Source: Typha latifolia (taxonomy: Eukaryota > Streptophyta > Magnoliopsida > Poales > Typhaceae). Taken from it: a stretch of 64,000 nucleotides of DNA. Position 1 is the stretch's first letter. Every line of letters begins with the position of its first letter. Positions 21,741-33,485 of this stretch are shown here, in pieces. Below the pieces are notes generated by a model. It saw nothing but the letters and a program-made list of their open reading frames with translations, made no database searches and was not told the origin of the DNA. The DNA lies in the NCBI GenBank assembly GCA_019914945.1, contig CM034102.1:7181501-7245500 (forward strand), in the 5' to 3' direction. The translations under genes and the position numbers were made by a program.

Positions 21741-23224
21741 AAGTAAGTTTTGTTATCATTAATTAGTGAAATAAGATCAATCAACTATGAGTCGGTTTAT
21801 GGTTTTTTCCTCTCTATGCAAGGGAGGTTTTCCATGTTAAAGAAGATGTTTTGTTTTAACTATGTTTAATTTTTTACTCATATTCGACTTTTCTTCTTTT
21901 GCACTTAATTAGATTTTCGCACGTCGACTTGAGTTCAGCTTTCTTTTTTAGAGTAGGATTTGGTTTCCTAATTGATTTCGATTTTGAAGTTTAATTCTTG
22001 TTTAATTTTTAGACATAATAGGACTCGAATTTCTTAAACAAATTTGGATTCCGTTTTTTATTTTTGACTTTGACTTAGGTTTTGACTTTTTTATATCTCT
22101 AAATCTAGTTAAACTAGGAATCTTATCGCTCCCTAGCGAATTAGAAAAATTAAACTGAGAGGCTAATATGATCTTTTATTTGAATATAAGAGAGAAAATG
22201 AGAGAAATTTTAAATTTTCTATTCCTTTTCTCTATACTTTTAAAGAGAATAAAAAAAGATAGACCGTTAAAAGACTATTTTTTCATACTTTTTCCTATTC
22301 TCTCAGACTCTCCGTCTAAACAGATTGTGACACTTATATGGTGGATAGCCGGTGAGCATTTCTGTAGGTAGGAAAACCCGCTTTAATTTGTTTCTTTAAT
22401 AAGTGAACAGTCGAATGGTTTATTCCACTGATGCCACCTCACATAATCATAAAAGGCCACTAGCAATTCCAATGTCATGGTAGGCCCTCAATTCCCATGT
22501 GACTGACTACCTGTGAGTCTATCTATTGAGTGAAACATCACCTATAGACTATAGTTTGTTCAAGGCCCTACCAACTCGGGGATTTTGGGAATCTATGCTC
22601 GGTGGTTCAACTTTTCTTGGCTTTTAAAAAATGATTCACAAGGATTGCAGTGAATCAATTAGCTACGATTGACTTTATAGCCCATCAATTCTAATCTACA
22701 AACATAACCAAATCACTCCATTTAACTGCCACACTACTCAATCAACTAACGCCTTTTCCATGCGCTTATTTTAATGCATTCAGCAGTCCAAGTATATCTA
22801 TCCTACTGTGTTAACAAGATAGGATGACATGGGACAATCAATAGATGCTCTTCACAGTAGACTACTGCTCGTGGTGGGTACACACTTTATCCCAATTATT
22901 TGTTAACTTAAAAAATATTACCTAGACTTTCTAAACATTTTCACATTGGCTCTCTCATTTATTTTTATTTTTCATGAAATATATGACCCCTTACGTACCT
23001 AAAGCCTCTTAATTTTTTCTTCCATTAGTTATCTATTTGATTTTTTATGTTAAAAATATCATGTGATTAATTTTAGATGATCTAGTAGAAAATATAAGGA
23101 GAGATAAGTGGACATACAATGACATAATTATCTGAAGTGTTATAGACATAAACACACTTATCTCATTCATTAATGTGAAAATTATTTGACAGCATAACTT
23201 AGTTAAATTGTTTATGCTATTGTT
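21741..23224. other. Unassigned AT-rich stretch
   Basis: No recognisable gene. The frame at 22,168-22,371 is AT-rich and unsupported. 22,400-22,560 has short words resembling LTR-type repeats elsewhere but I cannot place a boundary. Confidence 0.35.
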
Positions 23225-23640
23225 TAGTACTTGCTTAAGCCCATAAAGAGACCACTAGTTTGCACACCTTTCTCTTGTCTTTGGAGCCACAAATCCTTTG
23301 GGTTGTTCCATATTTATTTAATTCACCATTCAATAATACAGTTTTTACATCCATCTAATGTATTTTTAGATTATGTAACCCGTCAAGAGCAATTATTAAT
23401 CGGATAAACATTATTCTTGTTACTAGTGAATATGTATCAAAGTAATTTATTCTCTCTATCTGTCTATATCCTTTGTCTAGAAATCCCACTTTATAATTTG
23501 TCAATTGAACCATCTGCTTTCATCTTCCGTTTGAAGATCCATTTGTTACCCAAAAGTATATACCTTAGTGGAAGATCTACCAATCTTCCGTTTGAAGATC
23601 CATTCGGGTTATTCACTACCTAATGCCTCTTCTTTGCTTC
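23225..23640 (-). pseudogene. Copia reverse transcriptase fragment
   Basis: Minus-strand translation in shifting frames gives KWIFKRKMKADGSID (near 23,545), YFDTYS-like, RLIIAL-like and MDVKTxxLNGE-like words and an EQPKGF segment, the N-terminal half of a Ty1/copia RT. The catalytic YVDD part is missing. A 23-bp word encoding the KWIFKRK part is duplicated about 65 bp apart (23,520 and 23,585). Probably the same decayed element as the gag at 24,180-25,262. Confidence 0.7.
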
Positions 23641-23860
23641 TTAGCAAATACACATAAGCATATCTTTTGCAATTGTTAATGAGATACTTTTTTTCCACAT
23701 CTAGTTTAAAGAAATTTCAAATCACATACATCGGTACATATAAGTTCTAGAGATTTTGTATTTCATTAAATAAAATGAAGCCAAATTTTATAAGACTCAA
23801 GTAAGTAAGAAAAAAAAGATTCATCTTTATTTATTCTTGGAGTCACAGTCATTACATTCT

Positions 23861-24085
23861 AATGCATTTAGTTAGGGTCTTTTCTTATTACAGTAATTAT
23901 TTATTTTCATTAAAATAAAATTCTTGTAAGTCGTGTTCGAACGTGGAAGGGGTTGCATTCGAACGCCCTTGCGAACGCCTCCATCAGGTTCACAAAAACA
24001 AAGAATGCAAAATGTGTGTTCGAACGTGGTCGGGTGTGTTCAAACGCTTGCATCGCGTTCGCATATACAAAGAACGCCTTTTGGT
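23861..24085 (+). repeat. Family A LTR U3 fragment fused to RT sequence
   Basis: Contains TTTAGTTAGGGTCTTTTCTT, the TTTATTTTCATTAAAATAAA block and TTCGAAC palindromes (23,936-24,060), as in other array-bearing U3s. At about 24,078 it runs into GCCTTTTGGTCTCACCAATG, identical over 22 bases to 8311-8334 in the RT region of family A, and then into copia sequence. Confidence 0.7.
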
Positions 24086-24179
24086 CTCACCAATGCTGAA
24101 TTGCACATGTAAAATTTTTCATCTATCACAATTTAATAAGATAAAAACATCTACCTGTTAGCACAAATGTAAAAGTAGC

Positions 24180-25262
24180 CTTAGTGTCTGCCTACCAAAT
24201 TTTAGGATTACCACCAAAACGAAGGAGAGGAGAGGTGTATGTTATCGACAAGCAATGTAAAAGTAGCCTTATTCACTTCGATGACAACAGAGGAGAGGTG
24301 TATGTTATCGACATCAAAACGAAGGTTTTCCACTTCAATTACATTGGTTTGTAGCTTCTTCTTTTCAGAGTTCCCTTTCTTGTAGTTCTCCTTCTTTTTG
24401 TGCAAATGGCAATCCTATGCATGATGCCCTTACTTGTCACAGACGTAGCATTTGCCCTTGAACTTCTTTGCATCGCCACTTTGAGAGCCTTTATCGGTAT
24501 GATTTATTTTCTTATCATTTTTAGACTTCACAACATTTACCTTTGACAAATACTGGCTTTTAATTATTTTTTCAGCAATACGATTGTCTTCTATCCTCAA
24601 CCTAATAATAAGTTGTTCAAGTGTCAAATAATTTTTGAAATCCTTCCAAGACGGTGAGAAATTTTTAATAATAGCCACCACTTGGAATTATTCATTCATC
24701 ACCATTCCTTTAGCGTGGAACTCATGAATTATCACGTGAAGATTTTGCAACTAGTTAATCACTGATTTACTGTCAACCATCTTGTACTCAAGAAATTTAC
24801 CAACTACAATTTTTTTTGCATCAACATCTTTAGTTTTGTATTTTTGTCTAAGAATTTTTATAATTCCTTAGACATTTTTACTAAACTGTATACATTGTAT
24901 AATGAGTTGTCCATTTTGTTGAGGATATAGTTTTGACAAAAAAAATTGGCATGGTTCCAACCATCCATTACAGTAACTATTTGTTTATCTATTTTCTCCT
25001 TTTAGAGTTTAGGCACATCTTCATATAGAAATTTAGTCAAGTTCAATATAGTTACATAAAATAGCATTTTCTGCTGCTATCTCTTGAATTTTGCACTATA
25101 GAACTTCTTAAGTTTTTCTCCAATAATTTTAGTCACTAGAGGAACGGTGATAAAGATAACTATACTCTTTGCTATTTTAGTCATCTGAAAAAATGAAAGA
25201 AAAATTAAAACTTTGATTGCAAAAAAAGAATTAGTGACAAGGATTAGATTAAAAGCCATGGA
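24180..25262 (-). pseudogene. Copia gag remnant
   Basis: Minus-strand frames starting at 25,259 give a KIIGEKLKKFYSAKFKR-type start of a copia gag. The middle is frameshifted. 24,430-24,681 encodes a LRIEDNRIAEK segment, then KGKCYVCDK and, after a stop, GHHA and DCHLHKKK: a CCHC knuckle with two interruptions. A LTR lies directly upstream (25,270 onward). A short duplicated segment (GGAGAGGTGTATGTTATCGA) occurs near 24,227 and 24,292. Confidence 0.7.
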
Positions 25263-25269
25263 ATTGTCC

Positions 25270-25870
25270 TTAAGATTATTGGCAGTAACAATATAATTCT
25301 AAAAAAAATCATAAAACATTATATCCAAAATAATTAAATAATTTAAATAAACTTATAGGTTATAGAATATAAAATTCTGTATAGTCGAGGCTAGTGCTGG
25401 ACACTTTCTCCTTAAGACCAATCGCCCTCTACTGATTGCTTCTAAAATAGTGGACGTCGGTCTCCTAAGATACAACGACTGCCCTGCACTCGAAAGGAAG
25501 CAGTTATTCAAATTCCTTGTCGAATTTAAACCATGTTGTACTCTCTCTCAAATGTAGATAGAAGACTCAAACTAGACTTAAATGGAAAGAACAAAATTTG
25601 GTATATTACAAATACAGACTAATAGCCTATTTATAGTAGTAACAGGCACAATGAAGGTATGCAAATGGAGAGTTAGATCTGGTCACAAATTGATGCAACA
25701 TTTTAGGTCAAAATTAGTTAATAGTTTTTATTATAAAGAGATGCACCATTTCGGGTTCACCAACAACTAACTGATTAATCTAAAGGGACACATCACTTCG
25801 TGTTCAACTAATTGAACCAACCCGAATCAAACCAGATTTGAATCTATATTAAGCAAAAAATAAATTTGGA
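25270..25870 (-). repeat. Copia LTR (minus), copy 2
   Basis: Same family as 14,280-14,870 (shared TATAGTCGAG, CTTATAG, TATTTATAG, GATCTGGTCAC words). It stands just 5' of the gag remnant on the minus strand. No tRNA-Met primer site is visible beside it, so the element may use another primer. The right limit is uncertain. Confidence 0.55.
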
Positions 25871-27123
25871 CTTGATCTATGTGCGCAAACCGAATTGAGC
25901 TGAGCCGAGCTAAGTGGTGCTCGTGTATGAGTTAAGTTGTATATTATCATTTACGCATAAAATAGGTACCCATTTTGAGGCTCAAAACTCATAAGATGTT
26001 TTATGCATATTTGTATATCATACAAGCATTTCTCAAATCTACTCACTTCTCTTTATTTTTTATTATCATGATACTCATATTAGAGTTAATTTTTATTCAC
26101 TTCTCTTCATGAATTTAAATAAGTGAATATATGATAATAAAGAACTCTTTGAACTCTTTTAATTCCATCATTAATAATGTGTGAACCTTACTTAAAAATT
26201 AACTCAAATTTAATAAATATTCATGTCAAAAATATAATATTTCTAACAGATTGATGATGTGGGTTCTCCTCTGGTAGCTTATGTGTTTGCGGTTACCATG
26301 TACTTGATCGATAATTATGGATTATTGACTTCCCAAATGGTGAAGGTTCAAATAATTGTCAATTTCTACTATATATTTTCTTAATTACTAACTATTTGGC
26401 AATGCTGATTAGGGTTTATAAAGACAACTCTGAGAGAGTGCATATACTTTATTTGCTTGACTTACACACAGTCTATATAATTTTTTTTATTTTTTTGTTA
26501 AAGTCTCTGTCATCCTGTTGTGCAATACCATGCAATTCTTCCTAACCTGATAAAAATTAATCTCTTATTTGGGATAAATCACTTGGTAACATGGTGTACT
26601 ACCCGGTATATTTATAAATCATGTATAATATAATAGGGTGGTACATTTCTCAAGTGACATTTATGTTTATTGAGTCTATTAGATATAGTTTGGCATCTCT
26701 AAGAAGATTCAATTAGTAATAGATATAAGTAAAGAGATCTCACGCATATCCTACAACACTAATAATAAATCTCAGATTCCATGCGACAAAATCTTAAATC
26801 TTAGAGGGGCTTACCAATCGATATTAACATGAATATTGTGTCCATATATATATGTATATGTTTCATATGATAGGTGTTCCAATGCTAATGGACTTGATAA
26901 AGAAGTTCTTTCTTTCATCATAATTGTCACTTAAAACTTTTAAGTATATTGTCATCGTGGTTAGTTTATGGCGGAGTATTCATAGTTCTTCACAGATAGT
27001 TACTAAGCTAAATAAATACATATAAGTAACGACAATACTCTTATTTATTGAAGTTTAGAGCATAGAATATTTATAACTAATTTTTCTCTTATTAGAAAAT
27101 AATTTTTTCTTTACTTTAAAATG
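25871..27123. other. Unassigned AT-rich intergenic sequence
   Basis: No supported reading frame, no pol or gag words and no repeat shared with the rest of the window apart from a short GAGCTGAGCCGAGC-like word near 25,897. Confidence 0.4.
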
Positions 27124-28289
27124 TGTTGGAATTAGCTCAAATTCAATTTCAGCAAAATTCAGCATGTATCAGTATTTCTGTGCCGCGCGTTCGAACGGGC
27201 CCTAGGGGCATTCGAATGCGGGTTCCAGACAAAGAGCAGTCTCTGATGTAGGCGTTTGAATGGCCCAGCCACGTATTTGCATGTTTGACCACTTGGCATT
27301 GGCATGGTGCACTCACTCGCTTTGCATTGGTGGAGAAAGTTGTTTGGCATCTTTGAAGTCTCATCATATTTTGTTTGCATTTGGGTTTTAGAGTGGTGCA
27401 CTCACTTTATAATGGTGAAGACCATTTGAAGTTTATTTTAGAATTATTTGCAGAAACTATTTGGATATGGCGTCTTTTGATGCAAATTTGCAGGCGGTGT
27501 AATTTTGGGATTTGCATTCACTTTGCAATGGTGGAGAGTGATTTGGTGAAGTTGTGAAATTTTCACCAAGGTGGAGAATTATTGGAATTGACTGAAATTC
27601 AATTTCAGCAAAATTCAGCATGTATTAGTATTTCTGTGTCGCGCGTTCGAACGGGCCCTAGAGGAGTTCGAACGCGGGCTCCAGACAAAGAGCAGCTAGT
27701 TTTGCAAACGTTCGAAAGGGGTTTTGGCATCCGAACGCCAGTCTGCATTTCACTGGTCGCGTTCAAACACCCCTTTGGTTTTGCTGCTTTGATATTGGGC
27801 GCATTCAAACGCGCCCCCGAGGGCATTCGAACACGACGCAAAATTCCCCAATGTGAATCGGCCCTATAAATAGAAATATTAGGTTTTAGGGCTTGGTGTG
27901 GGCACTTTGCAAGATAGAAAAGCTTGTAAGGAGAGCCACCATTGTTTAGAGAGAGATTAGTTGTAATCTCTTTGTATTTGAAAATTTGCATAGTGGAGTG
28001 AAGATTGCTCCGCCCGTGGATATAGGCATATCGCCGAACCACGTAAATCATGTCTCTCCCTCTTTTCTCTTTATGATTTGCATTGATTTGATACTCATAT
28101 TTGTGATTACCTTGTGTATTTGAAGTTCTCTACAACTAGCTTCTTGTATTTGGAGTTCTCATATTGGTATTGATATTAGCTTTGCTAATATTTGAATTGC
28201 CCCAAATTATTGCTATTCCATTTGGATTTGTTTGAGGGTGACGGATTTTTCTTTCGCTTCCCTCACCCATTTGGGTATTTGGCACAACA
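27124..28289 (+). repeat. Copia 5' LTR with palindrome array and internal duplication
   Basis: Starts TGTTGGAATT and ends GGCACAACA just before a primer site. A ~120-bp segment (27,124-27,245) is repeated at about 27,573-27,700, both with CGCGCGTTCGAACGGGCCCT. More TTCGAAC variants follow to 27,835, then the TATA box CCCTATAAATAG (27,863-27,874), leader and U5. The duplication could be internal to U3 or mark a truncated LTR joined to a full one. Confidence 0.65.
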
Positions 28290-28292
28290 AAT

Positions 28293-28304
28293 TGGTATCA
28301 GAGT
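28293..28304 (+). other. Primer-binding site of copia derivative
   Basis: TGGTATCAGAGT, tRNA-Met type, 3 bases after the LTR end. Confidence 0.8.
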
Positions 28305-28358
28305 TTCAAGATCTCAAACTTAGGGCTTTGAATTTGGGGATAGCATTGATTTGCAAAT

Positions 28359-29968
28359 ATGTCGGGATCATCCAAATTGGGGAAACTTATTTCAAATGCA
28401 AAATTTGACATAGAGAAATTTGATGGCACCAATAATTTTGGAATGTGGCAATGTGAAGTGATGGACGTCTTGTTCCAACAAGAGTTGGACATAACCTTGG
28501 AGAAGAAGCCCGAAGATATATCTAAGAGGGATTGGGAGAAAATGAACTGGCAAGCTTGCAGCTCTATTCGGCTTTGTCTAGCAAAGAATCAAAAGTACTT
28601 TGTGATGAAGGAGACCTCGGCAAAGAACTTGTGGAAGAAATTGGAGGACAAGTTTATGACTAAGAGCATTGAGAATAGGCTCTATTTGAAGAAGAAATTT
28701 TTCCAATTTCAGTACAAGGTTGGAACGCCTATGGCCGAGCATTTGAATGCCTCAACAAGTTACTTGCGGATTTGCAAAATTTGGACGTGGAAATTTCGGA
28801 GAAGACAAAGCCTTGGTATTATTGAATTCGTTGCCTGATGTATATGATCATTTGACTACTACCTTACTGTATGGAAAAGAATCTATTCGTTATGAGGATA
28901 TTACAAATGCATTGATTAATAATTAATATTGCAGGATGGATAAGCAGGTTCATACGGACTCTCCATCTGAAGCATTGACAGTGGGCGGTAGATTGAAAAC
29001 TGGAAAGTTTAGCAAGCGGGGTGGATCGTCCAATAGAGACATTCCTACTAGAGATGAATGTTCATATTGTCGCAACAAAGGGCATTGGAAAAAGGATTGT
29101 CCGGTTTTGAATGGCAATAATCAGTAGAAGGGAAAGGCAAATGTGGCCGATCTTGAAGATGAGTTTGATGATTTGGATCTAGATATTGCACTTAGTAGTT
29201 CATCTGTACCATGTCATACAGATGAGTGGATTTTGGATTCGCGTTGCACTTATCATATGTGTCCTCATTGAGATTGGTTTTGCACTTTTGAAGAACTAAG
29301 CAATGACATGATTTTTTTGGGTAATGATAATATCTATAAAATTGAAGGAATTGACACAGTTCATTTGCAGTTGCATGATGGATCAGTGAGAGAGTTGACG
29401 GGGGTACGATATGTCCCTCATTTGAAGAAGAATCTCATCTCATTGAGCGCATTGTAATCCAAAAGCTTCACAATTACAATAAATTTATGATTCATTGGGA
29501 ATTCGAGTTGTGATGAAAGGCCCTCGGAAAATGAATTTGTATTTTTTGCAGGGCAAGACTGTGATAGGCAGACATGGTCATGGATCACAAAGCCCAAATT
29601 TGAAGAATGAGGTCTCCAAGAGAATTGTAACTTTTGGGGAGTCTTCTATTTTGAATCAGAAGAATTTGTAGAATGGCATAAGCAAAGACTTTTTGTAACA
29701 GGTGGAAAATGAAATCCTTAGTGCTCTGTCAAAGTCTACCAATTTGGATGTAGAAGACTCAAGTTTGCATAAAGTGGAGACCTCAACTTAGAAAATTTTG
29801 CAGAAAGGAAAATCAATTGCAGTTAGTAGACCGAGAAGAAAGACCCAAAAGTTTGCACGGCGTACTAACAGAATGGCATATGCACTTTTGGTTGATCATG
29901 ACGATAGTGTAGTTGTGATTAGGGTTAAGGTCCAACATTACTTGGACTTGACCAAGTATTTACATGTT
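28359..29968 (+). pseudogene. Copia gag-protease remnant with pol deletion
   Basis: Starts at ATG 28,359. Gag (UBN2-type) is well kept for about 130 codons (IEKFDGTNNFGMWQCEV, LWKKLEDKFMTKS) until a frameshift near 28,750. The normal frame then continues to a stop at 28,924. A CCHC knuckle (C-x2-C-x4-H-x4-C) lies at 29,059-29,100. The protease begins near 29,225 (WILDSRCTYHM: the usual Gly after Asp-Ser is Arg) and has a stop shortly after. Pre-integrase words (VRYVPHLKKNLISLSAL) end near 29,456. Integrase core, RT and RNase H are absent; what follows includes a basic RPRRKTQK linker of the kind found between integrase and RT. Cannot make an active polyprotein. Confidence 0.8.
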
Positions 29969-30029
29969 TGACTACTTGGCATTAGCATGGTGCACTCACT
30001 CGCATTGCATTAGTGGAGACAGTTGTTTG
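29925..30029 (+). repeat. Copia LTR-derived segment, left of hAT-like insertion
   Basis: From about 29,965 the sequence (CATGTTTGACTACTTGGC, GTGCACTCACTCGC) matches 27,276-27,330 inside the 5' LTR. It continues after the hAT-like element at 30,639. The expected LTR start TGTTGG is not present. Confidence 0.6.
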
Positions 30030-30630
30030 TAGGGGTGAAAACGGATCGGATACGGATCGGATAGTGCTCAACCCATATCCGGATCCGTATTTTTAGTTCG
30101 GATACGGATTCGGATACGGATATTAGACGGATAACAAAATTAAAAACCATATCCTAACTAAACGGATACGGATAATTTTCGGATAAAGGATCGGATCTTA
30201 AACGAATATTGATTAAATTTAAAATAATTATAATATTTTATTTAAATATAATTAACACAAAATTATTAAGAGTTTTTATAAGAAATTATTTTTTTGTATG
30301 TCAAATATATAAAATTAGAGAAATTAATCTCTATAAATAATATATAACGTATTATTAATAATAATATTAATACTTACTATTTAAATAAGCAAATTAAAAA
30401 ACTGTAAATCATTTAAAAAAATATGCGGATAAACGGATATCCGATATCCGTATCCGAATCCGAAAATTATATCCGACCCGTATCCGAATCCGTATCCGAA
30501 TTTTTTTCAAAAATTCTATCCGTATCCGTATCCGAATCCGAATCGGATAGAAATTTTTTATCCGAATCCGATCCGAGTCGGGTCGGATAGCGGGTCGGGT
30601 CGGAGTTAATCCGACCCGTTTTCACCCCTA
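30030..30630. mobile_element. hAT-like non-autonomous element, 601 bp
   Basis: Terminal inverted repeats TAGGGGTGAAAACGG (15 bp perfect) with imperfect extension, and an exact 8-bp target duplication GTTGTTTG (30,022-30,029 and 30,631-30,638). An 8-bp duplication with a TAGGGGTG terminus is the plant hAT signature. Both ends consist of repeated CGGATACGGAT / ATCCGTATCCG words; the middle is AT-rich and non-coding. It splits copia LTR sequence that can be rejoined by removing the element and one target copy. Movement would depend on an hAT transposase elsewhere. Confidence 0.92.
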
Positions 30631-30638
30631 GTTGTTTG

Positions 30639-30868
30639 GCATCTTTGAAGTATCATCATATTTTGTTTGCATTTGAGTTTTGGAGTGGTGCACTCACTTT
30701 GCAATGGTGAAGACCATTTGAAGTTTATTTTGGAACGCGCCCCACGGGCGTTCGAACGCCCCTTTGATTTTGCTGCTTTGATATTGGGCGCGTTCGAACG
30801 ACCCTCTGAGGGCATTCGAACGCGATGCGAAAATTTCCAATGTGAACCGGCCCTATAAACTAAGATAT
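30639..30868 (+). repeat. Copia LTR-derived segment, right of hAT-like insertion
   Basis: Matches 27,345-27,440 and then 27,770-27,880 of the 5' LTR, including GCGTTCGAACG palindromes (30,748, 30,789, 30,815) and CCCTATAAA. The part between is deleted relative to the 5' LTR. Breaks off just after the TATA box. Confidence 0.65.
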
Positions 30869-31389
30869 TATCTGCTTACTAGACTAAGAAAGAGAAAATT
30901 ATCAACCTTGTTGAGCATTTGCTTTCAGAAGATGATTGATCTAGATATACATTAAGAAAAAAAGGTGGATGTTTACTAGTCAATCACGGAATCTATAGAA
31001 CAGTAGGGACAGCTGATACTAAGCATTCAAGTAAGCAAATTTCAACTTGGCCTCTCTCTCTCTCTCTTGTGTTTATGGTTTCTAATAACTTCTATTCTTC
31101 CTTTAGTTGATTTGGGACATCTCAGTCACCCCATATTGGATATTGGAGTTTGCTTTTGAACTCCGACTGAATTGGAAAAACCCTACGTGTACTAGCATGG
31201 ACCAAGGAGAAGAATTTTGTGTCGGATTAGGCCTCCCCGTGAGGAGTCCTAGTCTATTCAGGAATATAATTAGTACATCTCTTTCTTTGGTCTGCTAAAT
31301 AAAGTAGAAGATGGTGAAAGATCTTCTAGTTAGATTAGGAGATTATAAGATTCTCTTAGTAGGTAACTCCATAGAGAAAATGGTTTCCC
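30869..31389. other. Unassigned; short (CT)n at 31,052
   Basis: No recognisable gene. A (CT)9-like run lies near 31,052-31,071. The 63-codon frame at 31,107 is unsupported. Confidence 0.35.
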
Positions 31390-31896
31390 AAGGAAGAGGG
31401 AGGACTCGAGAGGGAGATTAAAAGTTAGGAGAGACCTTGCCAATGGTAGAAGTGGTTGGTTGGTGAAGAAGAAGGAGGGAGATTACGGTAAAGAGATTAG
31501 AGAGAGGATAGAGGAGGCAAGAAACAAATATTCCAATAGCATAATGATTTTGGCTGCCATCCACACTTTTATAGAGGCTCGAAAATAAACTAAAATAACA
31601 ATTATTAACTCTAATTCTAGTGGACTCCCGCCGATCGCATTTGAACGCGCCCAATCGCGTTCGAATGCACAAAAGGTGTTCTCTGCCGATGCGAACGTGA
31701 TGCAGACGTTTGAATGCGACGTTTGAACGCGCTCAAGTACGTTCGAACGTGCATTTCACGTTCTCTATTTTTGCGAACCTGATGCAGGCGTTCGCAAAGT
31801 CGTTCAAACGCCAACAATATTCGAACGCGACCTACAGAAAAATTATTTTAATAAAAATAAATAACTAATGCGGAAAGACTCTAACAAGGTATATCA
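31390..31896 (-). repeat. Family A LTR fragment, U3-R
   Basis: Minus strand. Starts (31,896) at a decayed TGATATACC, has the array of TTCGAA variants at 31,630-31,835 and the TATA region, and stops within the CT-rich leader near 31,390. The U5 end is missing. Confidence 0.65.
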
Positions 31897-32639
31897 GAAT
31901 ACAATTGCTGATTAAAGATGATAAACATTTGATTAAATGGATGCTTTCATACCTGAAACCGGGGTCCCTGTTTAGAAAGATGATCACGTGATAGTGGAGA
32001 AGTATCAACTTTTGCCTCTATCAAGTAATTATGAACTAATTGATGATGAAGTGATTACTTGTTTTAGCAAAATTTATTTCTATTGGCAATTAGAAGATCC
32101 TAGTTTGTACAACTATTGCATATTTTCATTGACATTTCTTGATCAAGATGTTCAAATGCAAAATGACTTGATAGTTGTTGGATTGACTAAAAATTATCCT
32201 TTAGAATTTAATAATACAAAGTTCTAGTTTATCACTCTTCACACTTGCAACCATTGGCATCTTTTAGTGGTTGACATAAAGAACTGGAATGGTATTCATT
32301 ACAATTCTCTACAGGGTTCTAGATATTTGTTTTTATAGGGTGGGTAATTAGATCTATGAGATCAAGTTTTTGGTAGCATGTTCTACTTTTTCTTAAGTTC
32401 TTCTAAATATTTTGCTTCCTTTATCCCTTGTCTCTAACATTTTTCAGTATAATTTATGCCAATGCAACGAAACATTTGATACTTTTCATATAAACAATCT
32501 CTGCTTCCCAAAGATGTTAAACTTCATGGCGTCGAAAAGATAATTACATCTAACTGAAATTCAAATTTTGAAGGTCCCCTTTGGCTCACTGAAATCCAAC
32601 TTAGCTCCTCATCCACACGGATGCTGAGATAGATGTCAA
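31897..32639. other. Unassigned stretch with an 80-codon frame
   Basis: The frame 31,988-32,227 is uninterrupted but I do not recognise it and nothing around supports it. The rest is AT-rich. Because the next segment is a gypsy integrase end, this may be decayed pol, but I see no diagnostic words. Confidence 0.3.
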
Positions 32640-33200
32640 TAATCTCAAGTTGCAAAATCTTGCAAGAAGCAGTGGGAAGAAATATTTGACAATAATCTCT
32701 TTGTATCAGATGGAGTTCTCCTACCGTCAATCTTTAAGCCAAACAATCGGTCCAAGTCAATTAGAGCAAAATCTAGTTAACTCATTAGCCTTGACTCTTC
32801 TGTCTTTTTCTCATTCTTATAGTGCCAACACTAACAAACAAGCTAAGCACATCAAAAGAATGCACGAGAAATTCAATGACCGAATCATCAACCATAATAA
32901 GAAGTATCAAAAGATTGCTAACAAACATCAACGAGCGCGATTTGGTGTGGATACATCTCCGTAAATAAGAAACTTTCTGCCACAAATTTAAGTCTAGAAT
33001 AGATACTTCGCTCAAAATTATTCAAAGAGTAGGAGAGAATGTATACAAGATAAAGCTACCGAAAAATTGAAATATTTTAGTCACTTTCAAATATTGCCGA
33101 CCGCTCATCCTATTAGGAAGAAAATAAAGGTATAGAATTTGAGGACAAGTTCTCCTCGACCCGAGAAGAATTATATTGGTGTACATGCCAAAGCCACGTT
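32640..33200 (+). pseudogene. Gypsy integrase C-terminal remnant
   Basis: Translation gives MEFSYRQSLSQTIG, then a NKQAKHIKRMHEKFNDRI...YQKIANKHQ helix segment (32,830-32,935) and, after a frameshift, a DTSLKIIQRVGENVYKIKLP segment (32,990-33,065) and a NLRTSSPRP-like tail. This order matches the end of plant gypsy polyproteins, but of a lineage different from family A. Frameshifted and truncated at its 5' end. Confidence 0.65.
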
Positions 33201-33284
33201 CCATGCACACAACCTTTGCATGCCAGAAGATCCATGCAATCTTTTGAAATGTTTTATAGTTTTTTAGTCTTAGAATCTTGTGTC

Positions 33285-33485
33285 CTTGACCGCTTCTTCC
33301 CCTTCGTCTTTATCCCTTAAACTACATCAACAATCCACCCTCATCTCCATTATCATTCATAAGCCTATCTTCCACTCCACTCGTCACCACCACTATCATC
33401 CGCAATATATCATATTTTCATCCCAGTTGTAGTTCGAATCTGCAAAGGGCGTAAATACGAAAATAGTAGATCAACACAAACATAA
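33285..33485 (+). repeat. Family A LTR R-U5 fragment
   Basis: Shares CCCTTCGTCTTTATCCCTTAA, CAATCCACCCTCATCTCCA, CGTCACCACCACTATCA and the GGGCGTAAATACGAAA words with 10,180-10,345. Both ends are cut. Confidence 0.7.
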
